Shown in pieces: positions 35,470 to 47,022 of a stretch of DNA of 64,000 nt; positions within the stretch are counted from its first letter, which is position 1; the number at the start of each line of letters is the position of its first letter. Location of the stretch: the NCBI RefSeq assembly GCF_034190915.1, contig NW_026947484.1:77509982-77573981 (forward strand), written 5' to 3'. The notes under the pieces are model-generated. The model was not told the DNA's origin, searched no databases, and saw only the letters and a program-made list of their open reading frames with translations. Both the position numbers and the translations under genes were made by a program. The DNA comes from Cavia porcellus. Its lineage: Eukaryota > Chordata > Mammalia > Rodentia > Caviidae.

Positions 35470-36500
35470 TCATTCTTGTCAGTAGATACACAAAATTAGA
35501 ATAACAGTGAGATATCATCACTGCACCAGACTGTTAAAATGGCCAAAATCTAAGACAATGGTTATATCGAATGTTAGTGACATCTGTCAGCAGGACTGCA
35601 ACATGGTACAGCCACTTCAAAGACAGTGTAAAAGGGTTTTTCCGAAGGTAAACATACTATGAATTATGATTCAGCAGTTGTGCTCCTTTGTATTTACCCA
35701 AAGGAGACAAAATCTACATTCATACAAAAACCTGAAAATAGGTGTAGCTTCATTCACATCTTCCCTAAACCAGAAGCAACCAGAATGTCCTTTAGCATAC
35801 CATGGTATATCCAGACCATAGAATATTATTCAGCACTGAGAGAAATGAGCTACCAAGTCATGAAAATGTGTGCAAGACTCTTAAATCCAAATTACTAAAT
35901 GAAGGGAGTGTATTTGTAAAGGACACATGTGGTATGGCTCAACTACTTGACATTCTGGAAAAGATGGAACTGTAGTCCAAAATGATTGGGTGGTTGCTAG
36001 GAGCTGGGGGAAGGGAGGGATGAATTGGAGGAACCACAGAATATTTTTAGAGCAGTTAAACTCTTCTGTATGCTATCCTACTGATGGACACATGTCATGA
36101 TACATTTTAAAAATTCATGGAATTTGCATCAGAAAGTAACACTAATGTGAACTGTGGGCTTTAGGTGATAGAGAAATGTCATAGGTAGATGGGTACAACA
36201 GATGAAGCACTATGGTAGAGAATGCTGATGATGGTATAGACTGTCACAGGCAGGAGGCATAAGGAAACTATATTTTCTGTTCAATTTTTTTGAGCCAAGT
36301 AACAAAATAGAGCTTATAAAATGTATATAGGACAACGCATAGTACAAATAAAACGGGGAAAATGTGAGTATAGTCCATATAAATGTCAGGAACCTAGTGT
36401 ATGGTATCGTACTATGGGTTTCATAAGATATTATCATTAGGGAACTCTTTCACCTGCTTAGGAATCTACACTTACCTCAAAATAAGGGTTTAATTAAAAG
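35470..36500 (+). mobile_element. Second old LINE-1 (L1M-type) 3' region
   Basis: A second run through the same L1 interval begins at about 35,490 ('gaataacagtgagatatcat'), through 'tatttacccaaaggagaca', 'ccagaagcaaccagaatgtc', 'atagaatattattcagcac' and 'ggttgctaggagctggggg'. Two successive 3' ends mean two insertions or a duplication, not one element. Confidence 0.75.
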
Positions 36501-36529
36501 TTCAGACTAGATCACCTTCATTCTTTCTA

Positions 36530-37120
36530 AAATTATTTAATTTCTCACCCTCAGAATAAAATCAGAACTTATTTCTAGGTTGTATAAGGCCTTGCATGAT
36601 CTGTCCCTTCCCTTGCATGTGTTAAACTCCTCTTTGTAAGCCTTTACATATGCATGTTCTTTGTGATAGTCGGATCACCTATATGAATATTCCAGTCTTG
36701 TCAATAAGTTCAGATGTCATTGTTTCAAACACTGTATTTCTGATCATTCAATTCAAAATTACTTGCCTAGATGCTGTTTGACATTATCTTTATTACCTTA
36801 TTTTTTCCAGTCATAACTGAAAACTGTCTATATCTTTATTTGTCTTCCTCCTTATGTGCCTAACTCTGCAGAATGTATGGTCCATAAGTACAGGAACATT
36901 TGTCTATTTTGTTTCCTCCTATGCCCAGAATCACAGTCAGTATCTGGTTCCTACTAAGTATGGAGTAACTACTACCTGAGTGGGATTTTTTTTTTTTTTT
37001 TTTTTGGTCTTTTTCGTTTTTATCAGTACCAGGGATTGAACTCACAACTGCCTGCTTGCAAGGCAGATGCTTATGCCGCTGAGCTAAATCCCAGCCCCCT
37101 GAGTGGGATTTTTAATGCAC
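36530..37120 (+). mobile_element. LINE-2 3' end, split by an ID SINE
   Basis: 'aggccttgcatgatctgtcc' near 36,587 and the later block around 36,870-36,960 ('cagaatgtatggtccataag', 'tacaggaacatttgtctat') follow the L2 3' order. The ID element at 36,991-37,098 interrupts or borders its end. Confidence 0.7.
36975..37113 (-). repeat. ID-type SINE with 15-16-bp TSD
   Basis: The SINE body is about 36,991-37,098 on minus: 'gctgggatttagctcagcgg' at its 5' side (reading minus) and 'gagttcaatccctggtac' at the B-box side, then an A-rich tail seen as a T-run. Flanks ctgagtgggattttt at 36,976-36,990 and 37,099-37,113 are identical, with one more C also shared. The well-kept boxes and exact TSD indicate a young copy. 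Confidence 0.93.
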
Positions 37121-37712
37121 ATACATCTCAAACAAAGTATCAGGAGAAATTAAAGGAAGGAAAAAAAACATAATTTGGTGCCTTGCTTATAAAGCTCCTT
37201 AAATTCCATTTTCACAGGAAAATAATAGAAAGGATAGATTACTTAGTGGGACTCAAAATTGAATTCCTTGGGTTTTTAAAAAAATATTTGTGGAGGTGAG
37301 TCTGCAAAGCATTTAACCACAGGTTCCCCATTTTCTATAACAGCTCCCCTGTGTCCTGTGTTCTGGACCTGAGAATGAGCCCAGTGTGTTTTCAGTGAAT
37401 ATGAGCCTCTTTGTTTCCCAGGATCAAGACTCATGGTCCATAAGAGTTAGAAAGTACATGTTTTTGGCTCAGGGTACTGGGATGCTTTGTTTTAGTTCAT
37501 TGTTAAGAACTATTATTTTCCTTTTGCCAATTTACAGTCATATTTCGGACAAGATGCCCCTGTACTTTTAAGATGCAAGGCTATGAGAAGGTCCTTCTAA
37601 GCAGAAAGGAGGGATGCAGGCCTTTACATTTGTTCCTTGTGAGGAAAAATTTACTAGATGCCAAACAAGTAACCAGCTAAGTTGTTTCAGGGTTAAAATA
37701 GAAGAACAAGGG
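37121..37712. other. Unclassified sequence
   Basis: No gene or repeat recognised. Confidence 0.35.
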
Positions 37713-37713
37713 T

Positions 37714-38072
37714 TAGGTATTATCTTGGTTACTTTTCTCTCTGCTGGGATAAAATACCTGACTCACCAAATTAAGGAAGGAACCATCTGTTTAGCTCCCA
37801 ATTTGTAGATGTTTCAGTCCATAATCGGCTGGCTCCAAAGCACAGTGGTATGGCATAGAGGCAACACTTCAAGACAGCAGCATACAACAGAAGCAGCAAA
37901 AGCAAAAAACAGGGGAGCAAGCCTCTTTTCCTCCCTTATATTGTAAGCATCTCCATACCCTCCTCTTGCACAGGCTCAGGAAGCTTACAAAGTGAGGATC
38001 CTGACTCTCTGAGTCACTTAGTTAAACTTCTAAACTTCTCAAGTTGACCCAATGTGTCAACCATAACAGTTG
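37714..38072 (-). mobile_element. MaLR/ORR-like LTR, antisense
   Basis: Begins with the antisense LTR terminus ('cttggttacttttctctctg', 'gataaaatacctgactcacc'), then 'attaaggaaggaaccatctg' and 'gtttcagtccataatcggct', and ends 'gacccaatgtgtcaaccat'. The terminus matches the hairpin arms at 12.4 kb. Confidence 0.7.
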
Positions 38073-39580
38073 TGAAAGGATGTGTGTCTCTGATGCCTGT
38101 ACCATCTTGTCTGGTATTCTACATGGCTCTTCTACTTTCATGCTGAAATAATTTATGAAACATACATAGGCGGATATTCTTTATTATCTTTAAATGGAAA
38201 GCTTTTACAAAGCAGTTTCCTGATTTTTTGATAATTAAAAAATTTAAACTTCCTAATCTCTTGAACCATCCCCAGAGAAAGCAGCAAAAACGTCTACCAG
38301 TGGACCAGTTGGTTATCTCTATGAACTATCAATTAGTCATTGATTTGATTCACTGATTCTTTAGCTTTTAACATTTTTCTTACTGACAGGCATTTTTACA
38401 ATCCAGCTCTTCCCAAGACACCCACTTATGTCCTTTCTTTTGCAAGATGTTGCATGGATGAGCAATCTTCACACTTGTTCGTATCTAATGCTAATGCAAA
38501 TGATAGTCTTCCTGGAAACACCATGGTAAGGTGGTGGGAGTCTAAATAAACTGATCCTGAATCTTGAAATAATACCTTATCTGACATCTCAGTTAAATCT
38601 TAGGAGAGGAAGTAATCTTCTTCCAACACCATTAGAATTAGCAAAGCCTGCTTACTCTTTGAAAAGAAGTGCTGAGAAACACACTAAACACTGAGCTTGA
38701 CAAGTCTGACTCTTAAAACTGGATTTACTAGATTCTTTTGCAATAGACAACAGCAAGAAGGGATAAATGAATAGGTCTCATCAAATTCTCTCTTGTCATC
38801 AGTTTCACATTGTATTATTTCTGTCTGAGTTCAAATCAATAGCCATCTCCTGTAAGCAGTCTTCTCTCGTTATCATAAATCTACCTGCAAACAGATCCAG
38901 TTTGCTTAAACCCTGATTGACGTATAGCAACACTGTACTATACAGGCATGCCATCTTCAGTTGCTTAATTACAGAGGGGCTTTTGGCCAAATCTTCCACT
39001 GAACATTGTGCTCTGAGGAAGACTTTATATTAAAATCAAATTTTTAAAGTTTATACAGTCTGATGTTGAAGATAACCTCATATGGACTGATATAGAAACA
39101 ATGGTGATTGCCCATAGCTGCCCATAGAACTATTTGGAAATTTTTTTTTAAAATGCCAGTACTAAGGCTGTAACATTTAAAGTGGAATTTAATTGGATAA
39201 AGGTGATCAAGTAGAGAGATTATTGCTCTTAAATTCCTCAAACACTTCCTGTTTGCAGGAAGGGTTGAAACTACTTGTTTAGGGAAGATTTGACAGCATA
39301 TTTCATTACCTACTAATTACAATATCTTAATCAAATTTCCACATATTAAACAAGACTTAATCATACTTGTGCTTTGATTGTTTTTCTCTGGGTGACATAT
39401 GTAACAGTTCAGGCTAAGTCAATGTGTGAACTTCTAGCATAGTACAGTATCTAGTCAAAGGTAGAATTTAAATATTACTCCTTTCCTCTCCTTTCTTTCC
39501 ATCTATTGCTGAACTTTATGCTGGTCTCTGTCCTTATAAATTTGGTCTTTGGTATTAGCCTAATCTTTCTCAAGGAGCCT
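38073..39580. other. Unclassified sequence
   Basis: No gene or repeat recognised. Confidence 0.35.
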
Positions 39581-39582
39581 GT

Positions 39583-39780
39583 GACTGTCAGCCAGATTAG
39601 GAGCCACCTAGTAGGTTAGTAAAGCACACATCTGGGTGTGGCTGGGTGGGTCATGGTGGTATGACCCTGAGGTCTATATTGTTCCCTGGTCCTTTCTGCT
39701 CAGGGACTTTTCTTCTGCTTTGTTTCCTGACCACTGTGAACTAAGTAACTTTGCATCTGAATATCCTATTGGAGTTTGTT
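39583..39780 (+). mobile_element. MaLR-like LTR fragment
   Basis: 'gtgactgtcagccagattag', 'ggtcatggtggtatgaccct', 'tccctggtcctttctgctca' and 'tttcctgaccactgtgaact' parallel the middle of the LTR at 41.9-42.3 kb. Confidence 0.45.
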
Positions 39781-39784
39781 AGGA

Positions 39785-39885
39785 AAGCACAATCTAAGAC
39801 TCACTCCAGGCCTACTAAATCAGAATCTACATGTTGATAACGTGCCCAAGTGAATTCATATCTTAAAAGCATGAGAAGGATTCTT
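39785..39885 (+). mobile_element. MER5A-type fragment
   Basis: 'caggcctactaaatcagaat', 'ctacatgttgataacgtgcc' and 'aagtgaattcatatcttaaa' match the MER5A centre and 3' half. Confidence 0.6.
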
Positions 39886-41735
39886 GTAGAATGACGAAAT
39901 AATGACTGACAATGGACAGTACCCAGCCAGATAGATTACAGAGGTTTGGTATCATTTCTCACTTCTCCTCTACCCATTCTCAGCCTGGACTGCCAAATCA
40001 GTCAGTTATTAAGACCACAACTTTGCATCATCAGACCCAGCTCCACCTTGGGAGTGTCTCTACTCCAATCCCATTAGTGTGAACACACACAACCCTTGTT
40101 GCAGTCATGAGTTTTTTCCTCAACTTCATCACCTTTTGTCAAAATCTGATCCTGACATTCTGGGTTTCAGATTCTTTGCCTTGGCCCCTTAAAGAATCCA
40201 TGTCCTTTCTCATTTATCTTTTATCCAGTCTGGAGCACCTTTGTGCCAAAGGGAGAGGGCTGGCCCCGGACTGGCCACGGTAAAAGGAAATCAGACTAAA
40301 GAGGCTGACTGAAGTTGGTCTTTGAGAGCTACTTAGACCCTTTCAAAGCCACCTTATCTTCCATCTGGCTTGTCAGTGATTCAGTGCTGTTTGGAGCAAT
40401 GTTTCCTAGAGGAGGGCTAGGAAATGAAGTTATGAACACCAGAAACAAGTACTCCTAATTAGTTAAAGAGAACACTACAAGTGGCTACTGCTACTCCCAA
40501 TTTTTATCTTGTTAAACTGCCATTTTCTAATAGCCTTTCAGGTTGGCCTTTCTCCCTATGTAATTATGACCGGGCTGGTTACCTAAACGACACTCTGCGA
40601 GGCAGGCCATGATTATGTTGGGAGTAAAACTCAGTAGGCTGTCTCTGACATGACATCAATAGATAAATCACTCAGCAATAGCTAAAGAGAGTCTTTCAAG
40701 CTGCCTTCACTTGTTTTGCTGCAAAAATGGTATTTTGGTTTATTTTAGTGCATATTGTTTGGCATTGTGAGTTATGTATTTTTTATCCTAGTCATTTCAT
40801 AAGCAAACTCACTTCTCTGCTAATTAAATTCTCCCCACAATGGCAACTTCACCACTTATTTTCATTTGACTATAAGGCACCTGTGGATTTTTAAGCTAGT
40901 TTCAATTCTCACCACCCACATGCCTTCAGTACATTCTGAAAAAAGTAACACCAATCTAATATGTGCCCAAGTGATCCGATTATCCATTTGAAGGCACATA
41001 CTCTGTATATAAGGTAGCTGAATTAAATGCTTTTGATTTATTTCAGAGACTACTGAATTAATTTGGAAAGCTAATACAGAGATAAAGATTTTAATTAGCT
41101 CTATTCTTTTAATATATAATTTTACATTGAGTTAGAATATACTCTTATGGATATCATTTTAGGTAGTAAATAATATTGTCTGCTTCTCAAAGCCCATTTA
41201 AGAAGGTTTAACTAGAACAAATAATGGTCTATGAGACTGACTAATTCAAGTAAAGGTGATCTGGATCCTCTTACATTTGTAAATTCAACTGATGTAGGAG
41301 TTGGCTTGACCCATTCTGTTTGATGAATTAACTACTTCCTTTCTGACTGTGTCTTTAAATACTCATATCACCAATGGAACTATTCTTCTTTGCCCAGCTC
41401 CTAATACAGTAATTTTCAAACTGCTAGCTGTAATCCTTTGGTGAGTCATAAAAACTATTTAGTGAGTTGCATACAGTATTTTAAAATAGATCATAGTGCT
41501 TCACAGCAGAAAGGATAAGTATTACTTTGTGAGGTTTTTATTTTGGCAATATGTATGTAATTATATAGTAATAAAAATTCTATTGCTTTTTGTGAATTGT
41601 AGTAAAAAAATTTGAAATACATGAATGGATCTAATATTAATTCTTTCCTTAAATGATTCTATGGTAGAAAGACCTGAAGAAGACAGAGTTTTTAGGCTGT
41701 TATTAAGCAACCAGACATCTCCAGAACAGAGGGCT
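39886..41735. other. Low-repeat stretch, candidate conserved non-coding DNA
   Basis: I see no interspersed repeat over almost 1.9 kb. The core at about 40,480-41,130 is AT-rich with many homeodomain-type cores (taattaaattc, ttaatttgg, ttaattagc) in a non-simple sequence. That composition is typical of developmental enhancers conserved across mammals. Conservation itself cannot be seen from one sequence. Confidence 0.3.
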
Positions 41736-41739
41736 GCAT

Positions 41740-41905
41740 CTGGATCCCACAGTATTGGAATAATCTAATTGGCAAAGCAAATGGTTCTCACAGTGTAAAC
41801 TCATGGTGAGCAGCTTCAGTATTGCTGGGAAGTCATTAAGCACCTAGCTTCTGAGTCCCACCACAACTACTGACAGAACCTAGGGATGGGATCTATGCTT
41901 AGTAA
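41740..41905. mobile_element. MER5-type fragment, tentative
   Basis: 'gcaaatggttctcacagtgt' and 'agaacctagggatgggatct' recall MER5 segments. The copy is diverged. Confidence 0.4.
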
Positions 41906-42305
41906 TCCAGATTGTCAATTCGATAGGATTAAGAGATTTGGGGATGGGTGACTGAGTTGTGAGGGTATTAACTTCATCATGGGCTTTAACTATCAATGAG
42001 TTCATAGCTGCATGGCTATTAGGAGTTGCAGTCTAGCTGGAGGAAGCAGGTCATGGAAGTATGACCTTAACATCGACATCTGGTCTCTGGTCCTTCTCCT
42101 GTACTCTTCCCAATGTGATCCACTTCTTGGCTGCCAGTAAAGTGAGCAGATTTGCTTCACTACTTCTGTCATAATGTACCTGTTCTGGAGCCAGTGGATC
42201 ATGGACTGAAGTCTGTAAGATGGAGCCATGTGAACCACTTCCTTTTTTAAACTTCAGGTTTGGGTATTTTGTACAAGAAAAACAAAAGCTGACCAGTATG
42301 ATGCC
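41906..42305 (+). mobile_element. Rodent MaLR-like LTR
   Basis: 'gattgtcaattcgataggat', 'aggtcatggaagtatgacct', 'tctggtctctggtccttctc', 'tactgctgtcataatgtacc'-like and 'tggatcatggactgaagtct' match the order of rodent MaLR-like LTRs, ending 'gggtattttgtacaagaaa' and 'aaaagctgacca'. Confidence 0.65.
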
Positions 42306-42542
42306 AGCCATCCTGCATTCTGATCAGCATCCATGCAGTTCTGATGTGTGCTGATATTTCAGAACTAGTCGCCTACCATTTTGCCTCTTTGGCTAAGTTT
42401 TTTCCTGAGTAAGTGATTCTATCTGATGATATTGTAAATGGAAAGGTTTTCATTATTTTTTAATTGTACATTGTTAAGCATTAAAATGTAACTAAATTTT
42501 GTGTTTATTTTGGATCCTGCACCTGTTTTTATTAGTTCAAAC

Positions 42543-42544
<2 letters not shown>

Positions 42545-42579
<35 letters not shown>
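42545..42579. repeat. (GT)n microsatellite
   Basis: About 17 uninterrupted GT units, then ACTGTGTG. Confidence 0.97.
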
Positions 42580-42580
<1 letters not shown>

Positions 42581-42724
42581 CTGTGTGATCTTGGAATTCC
42601 CTATGTACATAATTAGACCATCTCTGCATAGGTATGGTTACTTTTTCCTTTTCAGCTTGGCTATCATTTATTTATTTAATTGTCCAATTGCTCTGGCTAG
42701 GTCTTTCTAGAAATGATAAAAGTG

Positions 42725-42860
42725 AAATCCTTGAGTCAGCATGAATGTAATCACAGCACTTTGGAGGCTGAGAAAGGAAGATAACTGAGGGTTGGAGGCC
42801 AACCTGCACTACACGGTGACAACCTGTTGCAAAAAACAAAATGCAAGAAAAAAAGAAGAG
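42725..42860 (+). repeat. B1-type SINE
   Basis: 'atgaatgtaatcacagcact', 'tttggaggctgagaaaggaa', 'gttggaggccaacctgcact' are B1 body, followed by an A-rich tail to about 42,895. Confidence 0.85.
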
Positions 42861-42929
42861 GAAAAAAAGGAAGAAAGAAAGAACAGAAATCCTTGTTTTA
42901 TTTAAGATCTTAGAAAACAACACTTAGTT

Positions 42930-43023
42930 TTTCATCACCAAGTATGCTGTTATCTGTGATATTTCCATATATGTGGTTTCATTACCAAGTATGCTGTTAT
43001 CTGTGATATTTCCATATATGTGG
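42930..43023. repeat. 47-bp tandem duplication inside the L1
   Basis: 42,930-42,976 and 42,977-43,023 are identical except for one C/T difference (catcacc versus cattacc). Confidence 0.95.
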
Positions 43024-44577
43024 CCTTTGTTCCACCGAGGTAGTTTATTTATATTCTTACAATAATCAGGTCTTCTATTTAGGTGTTTGATATATTTTAA
43101 ATTGATGTTGTATAGGGTGAGAGATAGAGATCTAAGTTTCAACCTTCTTAATATTGATATCTGTTTTCTCAGCACTATTTGTTATTATTTCTTATTTCCA
43201 AAATAAATTTTTTGGACTCTTGGATAAAGAATCAGATTATTATAGTTTGTGGGTTTGTTTCAGTGTCCTCTATTCTGTTTTACTAGTTTGTGAATTTTTA
43301 TGTTAGTATTATCCTGTTTTTATTACTATGACTTTGTAGCATATTTTTAAAAGGGTATTATGAGATCTCCAGCATTGCTCAGAAGATACTAAAAAAAAAA
43401 ATGCTCACAAAAATGGCCAGTATTGCTTTGGTCATTGTGGGAGATTAGTTTTTCTATATAAATTTCAGGATTGTTTCTTCAGGTTCTCTGAAGAATGTCA
43501 TTGATGTTTAGTCAATGTTGGACTGAATCTATAGATTGCTAACAGTAGCAGGACCATTTTAACTTTTGTATTGCTGACCCATGAACATGATCATACAGTT
43601 GGATGTCTATATCTTCCCATCTTACAGTGACATTTCGTTCTTCAGTATGCTGGAACTTTTGTTTGGCAGTCTTTCACCTCTTGGGTTTGGCGTAGTCCTA
43701 GGTTTTGTTTTTATTTTTTTGAAGCTAGTAAAAATGAAACTTCTTTGCTGATTTCTTTCTCAGTAGATTCATTGTAAGTTTATTTTAAAAACTATTGATT
43801 TTTGTATGTTGATTTTGTATCCTATTGCTTTGTTGAATTTGCCATCAGACCTAAAACTCTTGGAGGAGGTTTTACGGTTCTCTAAGTTAAGGATCATATC
43901 ATCTGCAAATAGAACTAATTTCATTTCTTCCTTTCCCATTTATTTATTTTCTTTTTTTCTTGTGCCTCTTGGTCTGGCTAAAATTTCCAATATGAACAGA
44001 AATGTGAAAGTAGATACCTTGACTTTTGAGGAAATTTTTTTTTAGTGTTTCCCATTCAGTATGACTTTGGCTGAGGGTTTGTTGTATGTATTTTTTACTA
44101 TATCAAGATAATAGCCCTCCACACCTAATTTCTTTGAGGATTTTAAAAATGAGCCAATAAACCTTAGTTTTTTAGTCCAAGTCACAAGTTTGTGTCTTTT
44201 AATTGTAGAACTAAACCACTGAGGGTTAATATTGAAAGATATATATTCTTGTAATTTTGCTATTTTTCTGCTGTTAAGTCTTTCTTGATATTCATTTGCT
44301 TGTCTACTTTTTCTCTTATGTATGCAGTGTTCTTTTAAGTATCTTCTGTGGTGTCAGTTTAGTGATCATGAATTTCTTTAGTTTCTGTTTGTCTTGGAAT
44401 TTCTTTTTGTCACATTTGATCTTAAAGCATAGTTTTGCTGATATAGTAACTGATGTTGTCAATTAACTTTCTGAACTTGAAATGCCTTCTTGGACCTGGC
44501 AGTTTCTGCTGAAAAATCTGCTGTTATTTAGATAGGTTTGATTTTTATGTGTGATTTAATGTTTATTTCTTGCAGCT

Positions 44578-45225
44578 TGTTGTAGTCAGGGTTTATATGT
44601 GAATAGATATAATACAGGAAACATAATTTATAGGATTATTTTGTAATATTCACCCAAAAAGTCAAATGCAGAAGAATGTGGGAGATCTATCCACACACTA
44701 GAGACCCAAGAGTCCAGCTGAGGGTCTGGATCCTGTGGCAATGTCCTGTGTGAGTCCGGCTGAAGACCTAGAGCCCATGGCAATGTTCTTCACGAGTCCA
44801 ACTGGAGGCCTAGAGTCTCACGCAAGTCTAAATCAAGGATCTGCACTGGGAAGACCCAAAGGTCAGTGGTGGAAGCTAGAAAATCTGTACTAGTTGGATA
44901 AAGAATCATTTTAGGAACCTGAGAGATCTGTACTGAAACCAGATACTTACTGCTCAAGGTAAGGACCAGAGCTCCCCCCAAAAAGAACCACAGCCATCCT
45001 AAACAACAGTGAGGACCCAAGCTCCTCTGGTGGTTAGAACAGCTAAGTTCATATAAGGAAGACCATTGTGACAAGCTTCTTTGGAGAATCAACAGTGTAC
45101 CATCTTCCCCTCCAGTTCTGCTTTAATGCTTCTGCCAACAGTCCTCAGGTGAACCATCTGCACCCAGAACCACACTGATCTGTTCTGCTGGGTGTGATAA
45201 GTTGCCCTTTAGTCAATCTACCACA
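44578..45225 (+). mobile_element. ERVL-type solo LTR, copy B
   Basis: 648 bp, from TGTTGTAGTC at 44,578 to CCACA at 45,225. The flanks cagct (44,573-44,577) and cagtt (45,226-45,230) are a 5-bp TSD with one change, and antisense L1 ORF1 sequence resumes straight after. It is the second copy of the LTR at 11,111-11,940. The opening recalls MLT2-type LTRs. It contains a 42-bp tandem repeat at 44,711-44,836. Confidence 0.82.
44711..44836 (+). repeat. Degenerate 42-bp tandem repeat, three units
   Basis: Units start at 44,711, 44,753 and 44,795, each with agtccRRctg. At least two corresponding units are visible in the other LTR copy around 11,705-11,800, so the repeat belongs to the LTR family. 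Confidence 0.8.
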
Positions 45226-46050
45226 CAGTTTTCAGTGTTTCTTTACTCTGTTTCAGTAACATGTTCAGTATAATTGATGTGGTCCCATTAATTCTGATCA
45301 TGTCTATTTGGTTTTCTAACTGCTTCATGTAGTTGGATGTCTGTATCTTTCTTAAGATTTGGGAAATTTTACTATTATTTCACAAATTAGATTTTCTATG
45401 ATTTTAGTCTACCTCAGAGCCCTCTACTATTCCATTGTTCTTTTAATCTCCCTGAGGTGTTGCATATTTGTTTACCATAATTTTTATTACAGTATGAATA
45501 TGATAATTGATCCACCTTAATTTCCAGTCCTGAAATTCTGCCTTCTCCTTGACCTAACCTATTGGTAGAGTTTTCCTCTAAAATTTTTATTTAGCATATT
45601 AAATGTCCCAGATTTGCATTCAGTTTGCTTTCAGAGTCTCCATTTATTTATTAAAATTCTTTGTCATATGCCAAATTGTCTTCTTTATGTCATTATGTTG
45701 TCTATTTGTATCCTCTTTGAAGTCATCATTTTTATAATCATTCTTTTGAATTCTTTATGTATTTTGTCCACTTTGATAATATTGGGATCAGTTATTATGG
45801 AACTGTTAATCATTTGAGGAGTCATGTTGCCTTGCTTTTTAATATTCTTTATGTTTCTACATTGGGATTTATCCATCTGTTGGGATAGGATTCTATTATT
45901 CTTTTATATGAAGACCTTCATATAATAGGTACGTATCTCTTGGCTATGTGCTTGGGGAATCAGTCTGTTGTGTACTGTTGAAGTTAATTCTAAGTAAATT
46001 CTGCTGTGTATTTTCCCTTTGGAATCTGTGATTAGGGAGAACTGACAAAG

Positions 46051-46940
46051 TATACAGGGTATCAGAGCCTGAATGGCTTATTTTCTTTGTATATCTTGTA
46101 AGAGTACTGGTCATTGACTCAGGTATGCTTTAAACAACAGAGTGTGTGGAATATACCCACTATTGGTATTTCTCTAATTTTGTCAGCAGAGTGCAGCATT
46201 AAAGGTTATGTGTGTGGCCAACACCAGGATCTGTCATTGGTATGGTGCATACAAAAGTCACAGGGTTTCTCTTTGCTATTTTCTATGGAATTAATTGTTC
46301 AGAAACAGTACTTTAATCCCCCTCTAGACATGCCTACTGGAGCCAAGCTCATTGGTTGGATATTGTTTTACTACTGTAGTTTCTAATTAGGATTAAGTAT
46401 CCACTAAGATTTCAGTATGACTCAGTTGTGGCTACAATAAGGTGCGATTTCTCTCAGCTGAGTTGGAGGTGTGGCTTTGTTGCACAGTATCCATGTGGAA
46501 TTCTTGTAGTGTTAACGTCAGTCCCTGACCCTTCTTTTCAGAAGGAACACAACAAACAACCGTGGTGATTCTCACACATGGACAAAGCTGATATAGCAAG
46601 ACAGCAAAAACCAAAAAAATATAAATTCAAAATGATCCAAAAAATGTCATAACATCCCTAATCATAAGAGAAAGGAGTGCAAACAGTATAGAATGCACTA
46701 AAATGTTAAAGCTTAAGAAAATATAACAAAGCAAATACAAAAAAAGAAAGGAATAACAAAAGTGGTATAAAAAACTGGGAGAGGAAGAGAAAAGATAAAT
46801 AGAAAGATTCAAATAGTGGGAAAGATGAAAAAGAATAGAGGAGGATAAAATCCAGCTAAAGGAAGTAAGAGGAAAAATTGAACAATAAAGTAAATTACAG
46901 TCATATGGTTATAGACAACTGAGTTAGATAGAAATAGTAT
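46051..46940. other. Unclassified, possibly old L1 5' region
   Basis: T-rich then strongly A-rich (46,600-46,930). No protein-coding support. The position next to antisense L1 ORF1 would suit an L1 5' UTR, but no sequence landmark proves it. Confidence 0.3.
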
Positions 46941-46944
46941 AGGC

Positions 46945-47012
46945 ATTCAGACAGGCGAAGCCCTTGAAGGAGCCAGTGCAGAAGATCAGATATGTTGCAA
47001 CTGTGGGAGAGA
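46945..47012 (+). pseudogene. Retroviral gag nucleocapsid zinc-knuckle fragment
   Basis: In one frame the sequence gives a short peptide containing DQICCNCGRDRHL. It has the C-x2-C-x4-H part of the retroviral nucleocapsid CCHC knuckle, which binds viral RNA, and the usual acidic/Gln lead-in. The final cysteine position is lost where LTR-like sequence begins. The piece is about 20 codons long, bounded upstream by stop codons, and non-functional. It suggests a deleted endogenous retrovirus. The match is short, so chance is not excluded. Confidence 0.5.
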
Positions 47013-47022
47013 CAGACACCTC

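Larger units (their letters stand above)
42905..46050 (-). mobile_element. Old LINE-1, antisense, internally deleted and split by an LTR
   Basis: 43,060-44,150 is antisense ORF2 C-terminal half ('attttgtatcctattgcttt', 'tcatatcatctgcaaatag', 'cccattcagtatgactttgg'). Near 44,150-44,185 it jumps to the ORF2 5' end ('ttgtgtcttttaattgtag'), so most of ORF2 is missing. 44,330-44,577 is antisense ORF1 ('aatctgctgttatttagata' block). The LTR at 44,578-45,225 interrupts ORF1, which resumes at 45,226. About 45,290-45,900 looks like the rest of ORF1. The 5' UTR side is unclear. Confidence 0.75.

Noticed and set aside
42501..42710. Frame with a Cys-Val repeat
   Set aside because: It is the (GT)n microsatellite translated.
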